NCBI GenBank assembly: GCA_910584185.1
Contig: CAJTYC010000015.1
Span: 1 to 36,216, forward strand
Direction: 5' to 3'
Origin: an uncultured Muribaculaceae bacterium
GTDB taxonomy: Bacteria > Bacteroidota > Bacteroidia > Bacteroidales > Muribaculaceae
Length of the DNA: 36,216 nt
The notes under the pieces are model-generated. The model worked only from the letters and a program-made list of their open reading frames with translations, did no database searches and was not told the DNA's origin. Both the position numbers and the translations under genes were made by a program. Positions 17,797 to 26,034 of this stretch are shown here, one piece after another (position 1 is the stretch's first letter; each line of letters begins with the position of its first letter).

Positions 17797-19047
17797 ATGA
17801 TTCCCCAGGATTTTCTAAACCAGTTTCATGATATGCCGGGCGTGGATGCCGCCGCCTTTGCCGAGGCGATGCTCCTCCCTCCTGCCGTTAGCCTGAAAAT
17901 AAACCGCCGTAAGCTCTCTGATGTCGATGAGGCAGGTTATGGCGAGCTCGAACAGGTGGCATGGTGCCGCAGCGGCTATTATCTTGATGAGCGTCCCAAC
18001 TTCACGCTCAATCCGTTGCTCCATGCCGGCGCTTTCTATGTTCAGGATGCCTCTTCGATGGTCTATGAGGAGATGGTGCGCTCTCTTGCGGAGCAAGGTG
18101 CGTTGCCTCGTCGAGCTGCCGTGCTCGACCTCTGCGCTGCCCCGGGTGGCAAGTCCACTTCTATCATCAATGCCCTTGATGATGAGTCCTTTCTGTTGGC
18201 CAATGAGTTCGTGCCGCAGCGTGCCACGATACTTAAGGAGAATCTCCTGAAGTGGGGTTTCCCCAATATTATGGTCACCAATTCTCCTACCTCCCGGATT
18301 GCCTCGCTGGGTGAGTCGTTTCACCTAGTGGCTGTCGATGCCCCCTGCTCCGGCGAGGGGATGATGCGCAAGGACCCCAAGGCTGTGGAGCAGTGGTCGC
18401 CGGCGCTCGTGCGCCAGTGTGCCGCATTGCAGCGTGACATTCTGGCAGATGCCGTGGGCTTGCTGCTGCCGGGTGGGTTCCTGATATATTCCACATGCAC
18501 TTTCAACCGTTTGGAAGATGAAGACCAGCTCCTTTGGCTCCGCGATGAGATGGGACTGGAGATTCTCGACCCGCTTCCGGCCGGCGATTTCAACATTCTC
18601 GGCTCAGTAGTGCCGGAGGTCAAGGCCTTGAGGTTTATGCCGCACGTCACCCGTGGCGAAGGGCTCTTCGTCGCGCTCCTGCGCAAGCCGGGCGAGCTTC
18701 CTTCTGACCGTGACCCGAAACTCCCGACCCGTATCAGATCAACGGCCAAGGTGATTCTCGACGGCATACCTCAAACCATCATGAAAGGAAAGGTGGAGAT
18801 ACCAGCCTCCGAATCTGTGCTTGCCACTGATTTCGACCCTGCATCATACCCCATAGCGGAAGTGGACCGCGAAACAGCTCTCCGTTACCTGCGCCACGAG
18901 GCGATAACGCTGTCGGGCAACATGCCGCGAGGATACGTCGTTATATCTTATGGAGGTCATCCTCTCGGCCTGGTGAAGAACATAGGCAACCGTGCCAACA
19001 ATCTATACCCCGCTGCATGGAGAATACGCCAGCAAGTCGATTTTTAG
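17797..19047 (+). CDS. RNA cytosine-C5 methyltransferase, RsmF/NSUN-like
   Basis: This 416-residue enzyme methylates cytosine at C5 in RNA, probably 16S rRNA. The SAM-binding motif LDLCAAPGGKST lies at 110-121. Motif IV DAPCSGEGM carries C184 and motif VI YSTCTF carries catalytic C234, the two-cysteine arrangement of the RsmB/RsmF class. The C-terminal 120 residues resemble the PUA-like and RsmF-specific tail (YVVISYGGHPLGLVKN). The N-terminal MIPQDFLNQF fits the family start, so this ATG should be right even though the promoter lies only 4 nt upstream. It is divergent from another RNA-methyltransferase-like gene. Confidence 0.92.
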   Translation: MIPQDFLNQFHDMPGVDAAAFAEAMLLPPAVSLKINRRKLSDVDEAGYGELEQVAWCRSGYYLDERPNFTLNPLLHAGAFYVQDASSMVYEEMVRSLAEQGALPRRAAVLDLCAAPGGKSTSIINALDDESFLLANEFVPQRATILKENLLKWGFPNIMVTNSPTSRIASLGESFHLVAVDAPCSGEGMMRKDPKAVEQWSPALVRQCAALQRDILADAVGLLLPGGFLIYSTCTFNRLEDEDQLLWLRDEMGLEILDPLPAGDFNILGSVVPEVKALRFMPHVTRGEGLFVALLRKPGELPSDRDPKLPTRIRSTAKVILDGIPQTIMKGKVEIPASESVLATDFDPASYPIAEVDRETALRYLRHEAITLSGNMPRGYVVISYGGHPLGLVKNIGNRANNLYPAAWRIRQQVDF

Positions 19048-19072
19048 CAAACGAAAAATCGAAAAAGTTAAA

Positions 19073-19107
19073 TACCAAATACCAAGTACCAAACACCAAA
19101 CACCATA
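19073..19107. repeat. 7-bp tandem array
   Basis: Five heptamers of the form TACCAAA or CACCAAA run from 19073 to 19107, ending three bases before the tcdA start. The array fills most of the gap after the RsmF-like gene; no promoter is seen in it. Confidence 0.85.
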
Positions 19108-19110
19108 AAT

Positions 19111-19827
19111 ATGCTGACCGATTGGGATTCACGCACAAGGCTGCTGCTCGGAGATGCGGCTGTCGATAAGCTTTCGAAGTCACGGGTATTAGTGGCCGGT
19201 GTGGGGGGTGTAGGCGGTTATGCAGCCGAAGTGTTGGCCCGTTCGGGTGTCGGGCATATGACGCTTGTCGACACCGACGATGTGGCTGTGAGCAATCTCA
19301 ACCGTCAGCTTATCGCCACCATCCCAAATATAGGACAGCCTAAGGTGAAGCTGTTTGCCGAGCGTTTCAGGGATATAAATCCTGATATCGAAGTGCATGA
19401 GGTGTGCGATTTTATAACCCCCGACAATGTGGCCGGCCTGATAGGGGAGGGCTTCGATTATGTGGTTGACGCTATCGACACTGTGGCCCCCAAGGTGGCT
19501 CTGCTGGCAGAGTGTATGCGCCATGGTGTCAAGGTGATATCCTCGATGGGGGCCGGAGGTAGGCTCGATCCCACCAAGGTGAGTTATCTCGACATTTGGG
19601 AGACTCGCGAGGATGGACTTGCACGTGCTGTGCGCCAGAGATTCAAGAAGTTGGGGCTTCGCCGTAAACTGAATGTAGTGGCAAGCACGGAGGCTCCGAG
19701 ATGTGCGTCGCTGATACAGCTCGACGAACGAAACAAGCGCAGCTCCTACGGCACACTCGCCACAATCCCCGCCCTCTTCGGCATATACCTCGCCAACAAG
19801 GTGATACTGGACCTCTCAAAAATTTAA
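19111..19827 (+). CDS. tcdA: tRNA threonylcarbamoyladenosine dehydratase (TcdA/CsdL-like)
   Basis: This E1-like (ThiF/MoeB fold) ATP-dependent enzyme of 238 residues would cyclise t6A37 in tRNA to ct6A. The nucleotide-binding motif GVGGVGG is at 30-36, followed by DTDDVAVSNLNRQL (with N62, N64, R65), and by SSMGAGGRLDPTKV and the VASTEAPR segment typical of TcdA. There is no MoaD/ThiS-type partner nearby, which favours TcdA over thiamine or molybdopterin functions. The LolD-like gene follows after 13 nt. Confidence 0.9.
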   Translation: MLTDWDSRTRLLLGDAAVDKLSKSRVLVAGVGGVGGYAAEVLARSGVGHMTLVDTDDVAVSNLNRQLIATIPNIGQPKVKLFAERFRDINPDIEVHEVCDFITPDNVAGLIGEGFDYVVDAIDTVAPKVALLAECMRHGVKVISSMGAGGRLDPTKVSYLDIWETREDGLARAVRQRFKKLGLRRKLNVVASTEAPRCASLIQLDERNKRSSYGTLATIPALFGIYLANKVILDLSKI

Positions 19828-19840
19828 AACTCGAAGTGCC

Positions 19841-20500
19841 GTGATAGAATTAAGACAAATTTGCAAATCGTTTGGCAATCTGCAAGTGTTGCGCAACGTA
19901 GACCTCACAGTGGGGCAGAACGAGATAGTAACCATCATCGGACCAAGCGGTGCGGGCAAGACCACGCTGCTCCAGATAGCCGGAACGCTCGACCGCCCTG
20001 ATTCGGGCGCGGTGATCTATGATGGTGTGGAGGTCTCGTCGCTTTCCGACAAGAAGCTCTCTGAGTTCCGCAATCGTCACATCGGCTTCATATTTCAGTT
20101 TCACAGGCTGTTGCCGGAGTTTTCCGCGCAGGAGAATGTGGCCATGCCGGCCATGATAGGTGGCATGTCGCGCACGGCGGCCATGCGGCGGGCCTCCGAA
20201 CTCCTCGACATGCTCGGCCTCGGCGACCGTCTGCGTCACTGCCCCGGCGAACTTTCGGGCGGCGAGTGCCAACGCACGGCCATAGCGCGTGCGCTCATCA
20301 ATGAGCCGAGGGTGCTCTTTGCCGACGAACCCACCGGCAGCCTCGACTCGCACAACCGCGACGAAATACGCGACCTGATAGCGAGGCTGCGAGCCGAGCT
20401 CGGCCAGACATTCGTAATAGTGACCCACGACCTCGGCATGAACGAGATAGCAAACCGCGTAATAACAATGGCCGACGGCCAAATCTCAAATCTGCCTTAA
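19841..20500 (+). CDS. ABC transporter ATP-binding protein, LolD/MacB-like
   Basis: This 219-residue ATPase subunit has Walker A GPSGAGKTT (K40), Q-loop FQFHRLLPEF, signature LSGGE (138-142), Walker B VLFADEP (158-164) and H-loop H196. The FQFHRLLPEFSAQENV sequence is characteristic of LolD, which powers release of lipoproteins from the inner membrane. It begins with GTG, 13 nt after tcdA. The permease partners (LolC/E type) are not in the window; in Bacteroidota they are often encoded apart. A MacB-type export role cannot be excluded. Confidence 0.9.
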   Translation: MIELRQICKSFGNLQVLRNVDLTVGQNEIVTIIGPSGAGKTTLLQIAGTLDRPDSGAVIYDGVEVSSLSDKKLSEFRNRHIGFIFQFHRLLPEFSAQENVAMPAMIGGMSRTAAMRRASELLDMLGLGDRLRHCPGELSGGECQRTAIARALINEPRVLFADEPTGSLDSHNRDEIRDLIARLRAELGQTFVIVTHDLGMNEIANRVITMADGQISNLP

Positions 20501-20545
20501 TTTGCCTAAATCATGTTAAATCCTAGTTAGGCATTTGGCACGGAA

Positions 20546-20577
20546 TTTGCTATTTCCATATAAAATGCGTAACTTCG
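20546..20577 (+). promoter_or_regulatory. Promoter of the DUF3467-cysS pair
   Basis: TTTG (20546-20549), 20 nt and TAACTTCG (20570-20577) match with one mismatch in the last four bases. The leader is about 90 nt and has an AGACC/GGTCT hairpin near 20600. Confidence 0.62.
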
Positions 20578-20674
20578 CGTTCGCGATTCGGCAGGCATCA
20601 AGACCGCAAGGTCTCCGCTGAAGTGCCGTGCCGGTCAGATTTCTAAACAAAACGAAACTAAAATATTCGAAGCA

Positions 20675-20959
20675 ATGGAAAATAACAACAAGGAAAACCA
20701 GCTCCAGATTCAGCTCCGTCCCGAAGTGGCCGACGGCAAGTACACTAACCTCGCTATGATTGGCCACAGCGCAAGCGAGTTCCTCATCGATTTCATCTTC
20801 GCAGCTCCCGGCATGCCCCAGGCTCCCGTGGTTAGCCGTGTCATCATGAGCCCCGAAAACGCCAAGAAGCTCCTCTTCGCCCTCTCTGACAATGTGCAGA
20901 AGTACGAGGCTCAGTTTGGTGAGATCAACCCCCGTCCGGGCAAGGTAGGCAACAACTAA
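20675..20959 (+). CDS. DUF3467 family protein
   Basis: This small soluble protein of 94 residues matches the DUF3467 family by the pattern LQIQLRPEVADGKYTNLAMI, SEFLIDF and SPENAKKLLFALSDNVQKYE. Its function is unknown. In many Bacteroidota a member of this family lies just downstream of rpoC (from memory); here it precedes cysS by 12 nt and has its own promoter, so it may be a second copy or a relocated one. The codon choice looks like that of a well-expressed gene. Confidence 0.85.
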   Translation: MENNNKENQLQIQLRPEVADGKYTNLAMIGHSASEFLIDFIFAAPGMPQAPVVSRVIMSPENAKKLLFALSDNVQKYEAQFGEINPRPGKVGNN

Positions 20960-20971
20960 TCCGCTGCCCCG

Positions 20972-22462
20972 ATGAGTGACGCACACGTTAAGCCCAACGG
21001 GCTGATGCTCTATAACACATTGTCGCGCATCAAGCAGCCCTTTGCCCCGATTCAGCCGGGGCATGTGGGCATGTATGTGTGCGGCCCTACTGTATATGGC
21101 GACGCGCATCTTGGTCATGCGCGTCCCGCCATCACTTTCGACATCCTCTTCCGCTACCTCTCCTGGCTCGGATATAAGGTGCGCTATGTGCGCAATATCA
21201 CCGACGTAGGTCACCTTGAGCACGATGCCGATGAGGGGGAGGACAAGATTGCCAAGAAGGCACGCCTCGAACAGCTCGAGCCGATGGAGGTGGTGCAGTA
21301 TTATCTCAACCGCTACCACCGCGACATGGAAGCTCTAAACGTGCTTCCGCCATCTATCGAACCCCATGCCTCAGGCCATATCATCGAGCAGATCGAGTAT
21401 ATCAAGAAGATTCTCGAAGCCGGTTACGCCTATGAGAGCTGTGGCTCCGTATATTTTGATGTGACGAAGTATAACGCCGACCATCATTACGGCAAGCTGT
21501 CGGGCAGAAATATCGAGGAACTCCTCAACACCACCCGCGAGCTCGACGGACAGCAGGAGAAGCGCAATCCCATAGATTTCGCGCTCTGGAAGAAGGCGGC
21601 CCCGGAGCATATCATGCACTGGCCTTCACCCTGGAGCGAGGGTTTCCCCGGCTGGCACCTCGAGTGCTCCACCATGGGACGCAAGTATCTCGGCGATACT
21701 TTCGACATCCACGGCGGTGGCATGGACCTCATGTTCCCCCACCACGAGTGCGAGATTGCCCAATCGGTAGCCGCACAAGGTCATGATGCCGTGCGATTCT
21801 GGCTTCACAATAATATGATTACCATCGACGGCAAGAAGATGGGGAAGAGCTACAATAATTTCATTACCCTCGAACAGTTCTTCAAGGGTGATCATCCGCT
21901 CTTGCAGCAGCCTTACTCTCCGATGGTAATCCGCTTCTTTATCCTCATGGCGCAATATCGCAGCACCGTAGACTTCAGCAACGATGCTCTGCGCAACGCC
22001 GAGAAAGGACTCCAGAAACTTCAGGATGCGTATGCCCGCCTCCAGAACCTTAAGGCTGCCGATAAGTCAAACGTGGAGTTGCCGGACTTTATGGCCAAGT
22101 GTCTCGAGGCTCTCGATGATGACCTCAACACCCCGATTGCAATATCGTATCTCTTTGAGGCTTCAAAGATTATCAATGCGGCTACCGACGGCGACACTAA
22201 GCTTTCGCAAGCCGACATCGACAAACTCAAGGACTTGTTCCAGACAATCGCCGTTGATATTCTCGGACTTCGCTTGGGCGCCGATGCTTCAGCTTCGACC
22301 AACCTTAAGCCATACGAAGGAGCGGTAGACTTGCTGCTCGAAATACGTGCCAACGCCAAGGCTAACAAAGACTGGGCCACGTCCGACCTCATCCGCGACA
22401 AACTCGCAGCCCTCGGCTTCGCAGTGAAAGACACCAAGAACGGTGCCGAGTGGACTCTCTAA
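20972..22462 (+). CDS. cysS: Cysteine-tRNA ligase
   Basis: This class I synthetase of 496 residues charges tRNA-Cys. Zinc ligand C37 lies in VCGPTVYG, the HIGH motif reads HLGHA (46-50), further zinc ligands appear in LECSTM and FPHHECE, and the KMSKS loop reads KMGKS (289-293). Length and all catalytic motifs are normal. It is the second gene of the DUF3467 unit and the last before a convergent gene; an array of 18-bp repeats starts 4 nt after the stop. Confidence 0.97.
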   Translation: MSDAHVKPNGLMLYNTLSRIKQPFAPIQPGHVGMYVCGPTVYGDAHLGHARPAITFDILFRYLSWLGYKVRYVRNITDVGHLEHDADEGEDKIAKKARLEQLEPMEVVQYYLNRYHRDMEALNVLPPSIEPHASGHIIEQIEYIKKILEAGYAYESCGSVYFDVTKYNADHHYGKLSGRNIEELLNTTRELDGQQEKRNPIDFALWKKAAPEHIMHWPSPWSEGFPGWHLECSTMGRKYLGDTFDIHGGGMDLMFPHHECEIAQSVAAQGHDAVRFWLHNNMITIDGKKMGKSYNNFITLEQFFKGDHPLLQQPYSPMVIRFFILMAQYRSTVDFSNDALRNAEKGLQKLQDAYARLQNLKAADKSNVELPDFMAKCLEALDDDLNTPIAISYLFEASKIINAATDGDTKLSQADIDKLKDLFQTIAVDILGLRLGADASASTNLKPYEGAVDLLLEIRANAKANKDWATSDLIRDKLAALGFAVKDTKNGAEWTL

Positions 22463-22466
22463 TTGC

Positions 22467-22553
22467 CAAATAGGGCAAATAAGTCAAATAGGGCAAATAA
22501 GTCAAATAGGGCTAATAAGTCAAATAGGGCTAATAAGTCAAATAGGGCTAATA
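22467..22553. repeat. 18-bp tandem array between cysS and ispG
   Basis: Four full 18-bp units (22467-22538) and one partial unit alternate CAAATAGGGC with AAATAAGT or TAATAAGT. The last unit merges into the inverted repeat at 22543-22587. The GGGCTAATA core is the reverse complement of the TATTAGCCC unit at 7089-7106. Confidence 0.92.
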
Positions 22554-22587
22554 AAACCGACAAGATTTGAAGGTTTTATTAGCCCTA
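22543..22587. terminator. 16-bp inverted repeat between convergent cysS and ispG
   Basis: Bases 22543-22558 pair perfectly with 22572-22587 around a 13-nt loop. There is no clear T run on either side, but the A/T-rich top of the stem and its place between convergent stops suggest a shared terminator. Confidence 0.55.
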
Positions 22588-22593
22588 TTAGCC

Positions 22594-24111
22594 CTACCGA
22601 GAGCGTTTGATTAGCTCAATAAGTGCGGGGAGTGCCTCTTCGGTGGGTATATTCTTAATCTTCAGTTCCTTCCCCTTGTATATGCTAACGCGGCCCGGCC
22701 CTGCTCCAACGTAACCGTAATCAGCATCCGCCATCTCGCCGGGACCATTTACGATACACCCCATAACTCCGATTTTCAAGCCCTCAATCCCCAACTCCGA
22801 CACAGCCTTCTTAACCTCCTTCAAGGTGCTCTGAAGGTCAAACAGCGTGCGTCCGCAACTCGGACATGATATAAATTCCGTCTTATAGAAGTGTCGACGG
22901 GCAGCCTGGAGTATGTCAAGACGCAGACGGTCGAGGGTAGGTTGGTCAAAGCATGGGTCCACAATCCTGATATCCGAACCATAGCCCGAGAGCAGCAATG
23001 CCCCGAAGTCCGCCCCTGCCTTGATGCGGAGTTCGTCAAGGTCCGCCACATCGTAGGCTATCTCCATCGTAATAGGCTGTATGCCGCCATTGGCTACATA
23101 GCTGTCAATATCGGCGGCCAACTGGCCTATCTGCATGGCATTGTCGATGTGCATCGTCTTGGAGGGGAGTCCATGTTGCGCGTAGCTGCGAGCCTCTCCG
23201 GGCTTCACCTCAGCCGGCACCTGCACAAGCGGAGCAGATGCGCGTCGCGTCACATGGTCGCGCAGCATAATCGCCACCGGTATCTCATTTTCAGGCGGTT
23301 CGCTGAGCGATACCCTTATTGTGTCACCTATGCCGTCGTGTAGCAACGCACCGATACCCACAGCGCTCTTGATGCGCCCATCTTCGGCATCTCCGGCCTC
23401 CGTAACGCCGATATGCACAGGATAGTCCATCCCCTCACCCTTCATGGTCTGCACTAACAGGCGCACCGTGTCGACCATCACCACCGTGTTTGACGATTTT
23501 ATCGAAATCACGATATCGTTGAAGTCATTCTCACGGGCTATGCGCAGATACTCCATCACCGACTCCACCATTCCGGCCGGTGTGTCACCATAGCGGCTCA
23601 TGATGCGGTCGGAGAGGGAGCCATGATTCACACCCAAGCGTATGCTTACGCCATTCTCCTTGCAGAGCTGCAAGAACGGCACAAGGCTGCGCCTTATGCG
23701 CTCTATCTCCTCGGCATATTCAGCGTCGGTAAACTCCAATTTCTTGAATGTGCGGGCAGCGTCGACGAAGTTGCCCGGATTGATGCGCACTTTGTCGGCA
23801 TGACGAGCAGCCTCGAAGGCGGCCTGCGGATTGAAATGAACATCTGCCGAGAGGGGCACTTCGCAGCCAAGTCGTGCGAGGCGCTCTTTGATAGCCTTCA
23901 GGTTGGCGGCTTCGCGCACCCCTTGGGTGGTGAGTCTTACCAGTTCACCGCCGGCTTCGGCAATGGCCCTGGCCTGTTGCGCCGAACCCTCTGTGTCGAG
24001 CGTCGAGGTGTTGGTCATCGACTGCACCAAGATCGGGGCAGCGCCCCCTATTTCCATATTGCCGACCTTAACTCCGCGAGTGTTGCGCCGGCTGTAATTG
24101 TAAGCAAACAT
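22594..24111 (-). CDS. ispG: 4-hydroxy-3-methylbut-2-enyl diphosphate synthase, medium-length form
   Basis: IspG (GcpE) reduces MEcPP to HMBPP in the MEP isoprenoid pathway, using a [4Fe-4S] cluster. From the ATG at 24111 it has 505 residues. The N-terminal TIM barrel (GVKVGNMEIGGAAPILVQSM, IRLGVNHGSL, VRVSLSEPPE-like) and the C-terminal cluster domain with C415, C418 (CPSCGR) and C451 (GCIVNGPGE) are complete. The inserted A* region between SEPPE and CPSC is only about 140 residues, against roughly 250 in plant and chlamydial enzymes. The longer frame to 24141 adds ten residues not expected in the family. Its stop codon touches the repeat array. Confidence 0.95.
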   Translation of the reverse strand: MFAYNYSRRNTRGVKVGNMEIGGAAPILVQSMTNTSTLDTEGSAQQARAIAEAGGELVRLTTQGVREAANLKAIKERLARLGCEVPLSADVHFNPQAAFEAARHADKVRINPGNFVDAARTFKKLEFTDAEYAEEIERIRRSLVPFLQLCKENGVSIRLGVNHGSLSDRIMSRYGDTPAGMVESVMEYLRIARENDFNDIVISIKSSNTVVMVDTVRLLVQTMKGEGMDYPVHIGVTEAGDAEDGRIKSAVGIGALLHDGIGDTIRVSLSEPPENEIPVAIMLRDHVTRRASAPLVQVPAEVKPGEARSYAQHGLPSKTMHIDNAMQIGQLAADIDSYVANGGIQPITMEIAYDVADLDELRIKAGADFGALLLSGYGSDIRIVDPCFDQPTLDRLRLDILQAARRHFYKTEFISCPSCGRTLFDLQSTLKEVKKAVSELGIEGLKIGVMGCIVNGPGEMADADYGYVGAGPGRVSIYKGKELKIKNIPTEEALPALIELIKRSR

Positions 24112-24150
24112 CAGAAAATCTTTTTGTAATAATTGCCCCAAGCTCCGACC

Positions 24151-24213
24151 CTAAAGTCGTTAAAGTCGTTAAAGTCCCTAAGGTCCCTAAAGTCCTTAAA
24201 GCCTTTAAAGACT
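24151..24213. repeat. 9-bp tandem array, TTAAAGTCC family
   Basis: Seven 9-bp units with consensus TTAAAGTCC fill the gap between ispG and the PAP2 gene. The last unit contains the final two codons and the TAA stop of the PAP2 gene. The array at 29358-29449 is built from the same unit in the opposite orientation. Confidence 0.9.
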
Positions 24214-24993
24214 CATCAGGAAGAACACTCCGCAGAAGCCGACGGCATAGCCGGCGAGCACCTGGCTGAGGGTGTGACGTCCAAGCCAGATTCGTGCCGA
24301 GCCGAGCAGGCCGGTGAGTGCGATTGAGATGATGAGCCAAGTCGAGGTGGCGGGCAGGCAATAGTCGCCATATTCAAGGTGAAGCAGCAATGCCACAATT
24401 CCTGCCACGCCTGCGCAATGCACTGAAATTTTCCACCATTGGTTGATTATCAGCTCCACAAGTCCGGTGGTAGCACCGGCATAATAGAACATGACAAGCC
24501 AGTGCGGCGCCCCTTTCATCTGCATGAAGATGCCGGTTGCCACAAGGCATATGATGCACATGATGTAAGGCAGTGACCTCTCCTTACGTTCATTAAGCCC
24601 TACATCTTGCACAAGCCCGGCTTTCTTGAGCAAGAGTATTGCCACGGCCGGTAGCAACACGTTGATGGCTAGCACAATGAGTGCATAAGTCAACTTTATC
24701 CCAATCGGTGAGAAGTCCAATATGGAGAGTCCGAATGCGAGCATCACACCATAAACCGGCATGAGCAGAGGCACCAACACCCACGAAATCACGGTGCTGA
24801 CCGAGCTGACGAAGCGTTCCATCTCGGTGGGAGGCACTTCGGGCTCGTGCTCCGACGAGTCTGACTGGTCTGACAAGTCGGACTGGTCGGACTGGTCAGA
24901 CAAGTCCGACTTCACAATCTTCTCATCATTGTCGGGATTTTCGCTCTCCTCAAGATGTGATTTCGGGTAATATGACGATGTGTCGAGTTTCAT
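24205..24993 (-). CDS. PAP2-family membrane phosphatase with acidic repeat tail
   Basis: This 262-residue protein has an acidic N-terminal tail (about 1-57) and six or so membrane helices. The PAP2 signature is recognisable but not canonical: KISVHCAG at 188-195 (H192) and SARIWLGRH at 232-240 (R234, H240), followed by SQVLAG where most members have DVxAG. The catalytic His-Arg-His set is retained, so a lipid or undecaprenyl-phosphate phosphatase role is possible. The tail carries Ser-Asp-Gln/Leu triplets at 29-46 encoded by seven 9-bp repeats. The start overlaps the stop of the upstream pseudouridine synthase gene as TAATG. Confidence 0.8.
   Translation of the reverse strand: MKLDTSSYYPKSHLEESENPDNDEKIVKSDLSDQSDQSDLSDQSDSSEHEPEVPPTEMERFVSSVSTVISWVLVPLLMPVYGVMLAFGLSILDFSPIGIKLTYALIVLAINVLLPAVAILLLKKAGLVQDVGLNERKERSLPYIMCIICLVATGIFMQMKGAPHWLVMFYYAGATTGLVELIINQWWKISVHCAGVAGIVALLLHLEYGDYCLPATSTWLIISIALTGLLGSARIWLGRHTLSQVLAGYAVGFCGVFFLMSL
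24851..24913. repeat. 9-bp tandem array inside the PAP2 coding region
   Basis: Seven 9-bp units of the form TCnGACnnn run in frame and encode the Ser-Asp-Gln/Leu repeats of the PAP2 protein tail. As three codons per unit, gain or loss of a unit does not shift the frame. Confidence 0.9.
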
Positions 24994-25946
24994 TATTGGT
25001 TCTGTTTGGTTTTCCTTCCGATCGCCTTATAGAAGTCGCGTGGCACAGGCGATTGGAAGTTCATGTCCTTGCGTGTGATAGGGTGGGCAAACCGTAATGT
25101 CTGAGCATGCAGCGCCAACCTGTTGATAGGGCTTGTCTTAGCCCCATATTTGCGGTCTCCCGCGATAGGATGACCCAAGTCGGAGGCATGCACCCTGATC
25201 TGGTTCTTGCGCCCGGTGTCGAGCGAGAAGTGGGCCAATGTGTAGTTGTTGCCGCGCCCCATCACTTCATAATGGGTAACGGCCAATTTACCCTCTCCCG
25301 GCACATCCGTGCTGTAAACCACAAACTGGCTGTTCTCAGCGAGCCGGCTCTTCACGTATCCCTTATCTTCCTCAAGATAACCTTCAAGCACAGCCACATA
25401 GAGTCGCTCAAGTATGATGTTGTTCCAGTTATGTCGGAGCACATCATGTGCTTTCTCGCTCTTGGCAAACATCATCAGTCCGCTGGTGTGGCGGTCCAGA
25501 CGGTGCACCACCCAGAGCTTGTTGCGCGGGTCTACCTCTTTCACATACGCGCGGAGTATATCGTAAGCATTCTCCTGCTTCTTCATGCTCGGCATGTCGC
25601 TGCGCCCTTTCGTGCCCACCGACAGCATGCCATAACCCTTGTTGATAACCAGCACATCATCATCTTCATATACAATCTCGATGCGCGGATGCTTGAATAC
25701 AGGGAAAGGTCGTGTCAGATTTAGCGTCACCTCCGCACCCGGTGCCACCGGTGCATCAAATGCGGTCTTGACGCTGCCGGTAACCATCAGATGACCATAT
25801 TTCAGCCATTTCTTTATGTCGTTGCGCTTGGCGTCGGGCATCTTCTCTATGACAAACTCCATCAGCTTACGCTCATCTTCTCCCTTGTTTGAGAAGTGCA
25901 GCAGGCGGTCGCCTTGCCATTCTCTATTTCCTCTTCTTTGATTCAT
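24993..25946 (-). CDS. RluA-family pseudouridine synthase
   Basis: This 317-residue enzyme isomerises uridine to pseudouridine in RNA. It has an S4-like RNA-binding segment (about 28-78) and the catalytic motif HRLDRHTSG with D151, followed by the family's KTYLA-like ILERLYVAVLEG and HQIRVH-type NQIRVHASDLGHP motifs. It resembles the RluC/RluD group that acts on 23S rRNA; the exact site is not deducible. It heads a minus-strand unit with the PAP2 gene (1-nt overlap) and probably ispG. Confidence 0.92.
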   Translation of the reverse strand: MNQRRGNREWQGDRLLHFSNKGEDERKLMEFVIEKMPDAKRNDIKKWLKYGHLMVTGSVKTAFDAPVAPGAEVTLNLTRPFPVFKHPRIEIVYEDDDVLVINKGYGMLSVGTKGRSDMPSMKKQENAYDILRAYVKEVDPRNKLWVVHRLDRHTSGLMMFAKSEKAHDVLRHNWNNIILERLYVAVLEGYLEEDKGYVKSRLAENSQFVVYSTDVPGEGKLAVTHYEVMGRGNNYTLAHFSLDTGRKNQIRVHASDLGHPIAGDRKYGAKTSPINRLALHAQTLRFAHPITRKDMNFQSPVPRDFYKAIGRKTKQNQ

Positions 25947-25981
25947 CTTTATAACAGAAGGACTCTAAAAGATTCCAACTG

Positions 25982-25989
25982 CAAATTTA
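25982..25989 (-). promoter_or_regulatory. -7 box upstream of the pseudouridine synthase gene
   Basis: The minus strand reads TAAATTTG, an exact match, 35 nt before the ATG. No TTTG is found at the expected -33 position. Confidence 0.5.
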
Positions 25990-26034
25990 ACACTTTATTT
26001 GCATAAAAAGATGTGACAGACCCAAAAAAAGAAT

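Noticed and set aside
19037..19062. Hairpin at the end of the RsmF-like gene as a terminator
   Set aside because: The 9-bp A/T-rich stem includes the stop codon but no T run follows in either direction.
22467..22553. Possible CRISPR array
   Set aside because: Units are 18 bp and directly adjacent, without unique spacers; no cas genes nearby.
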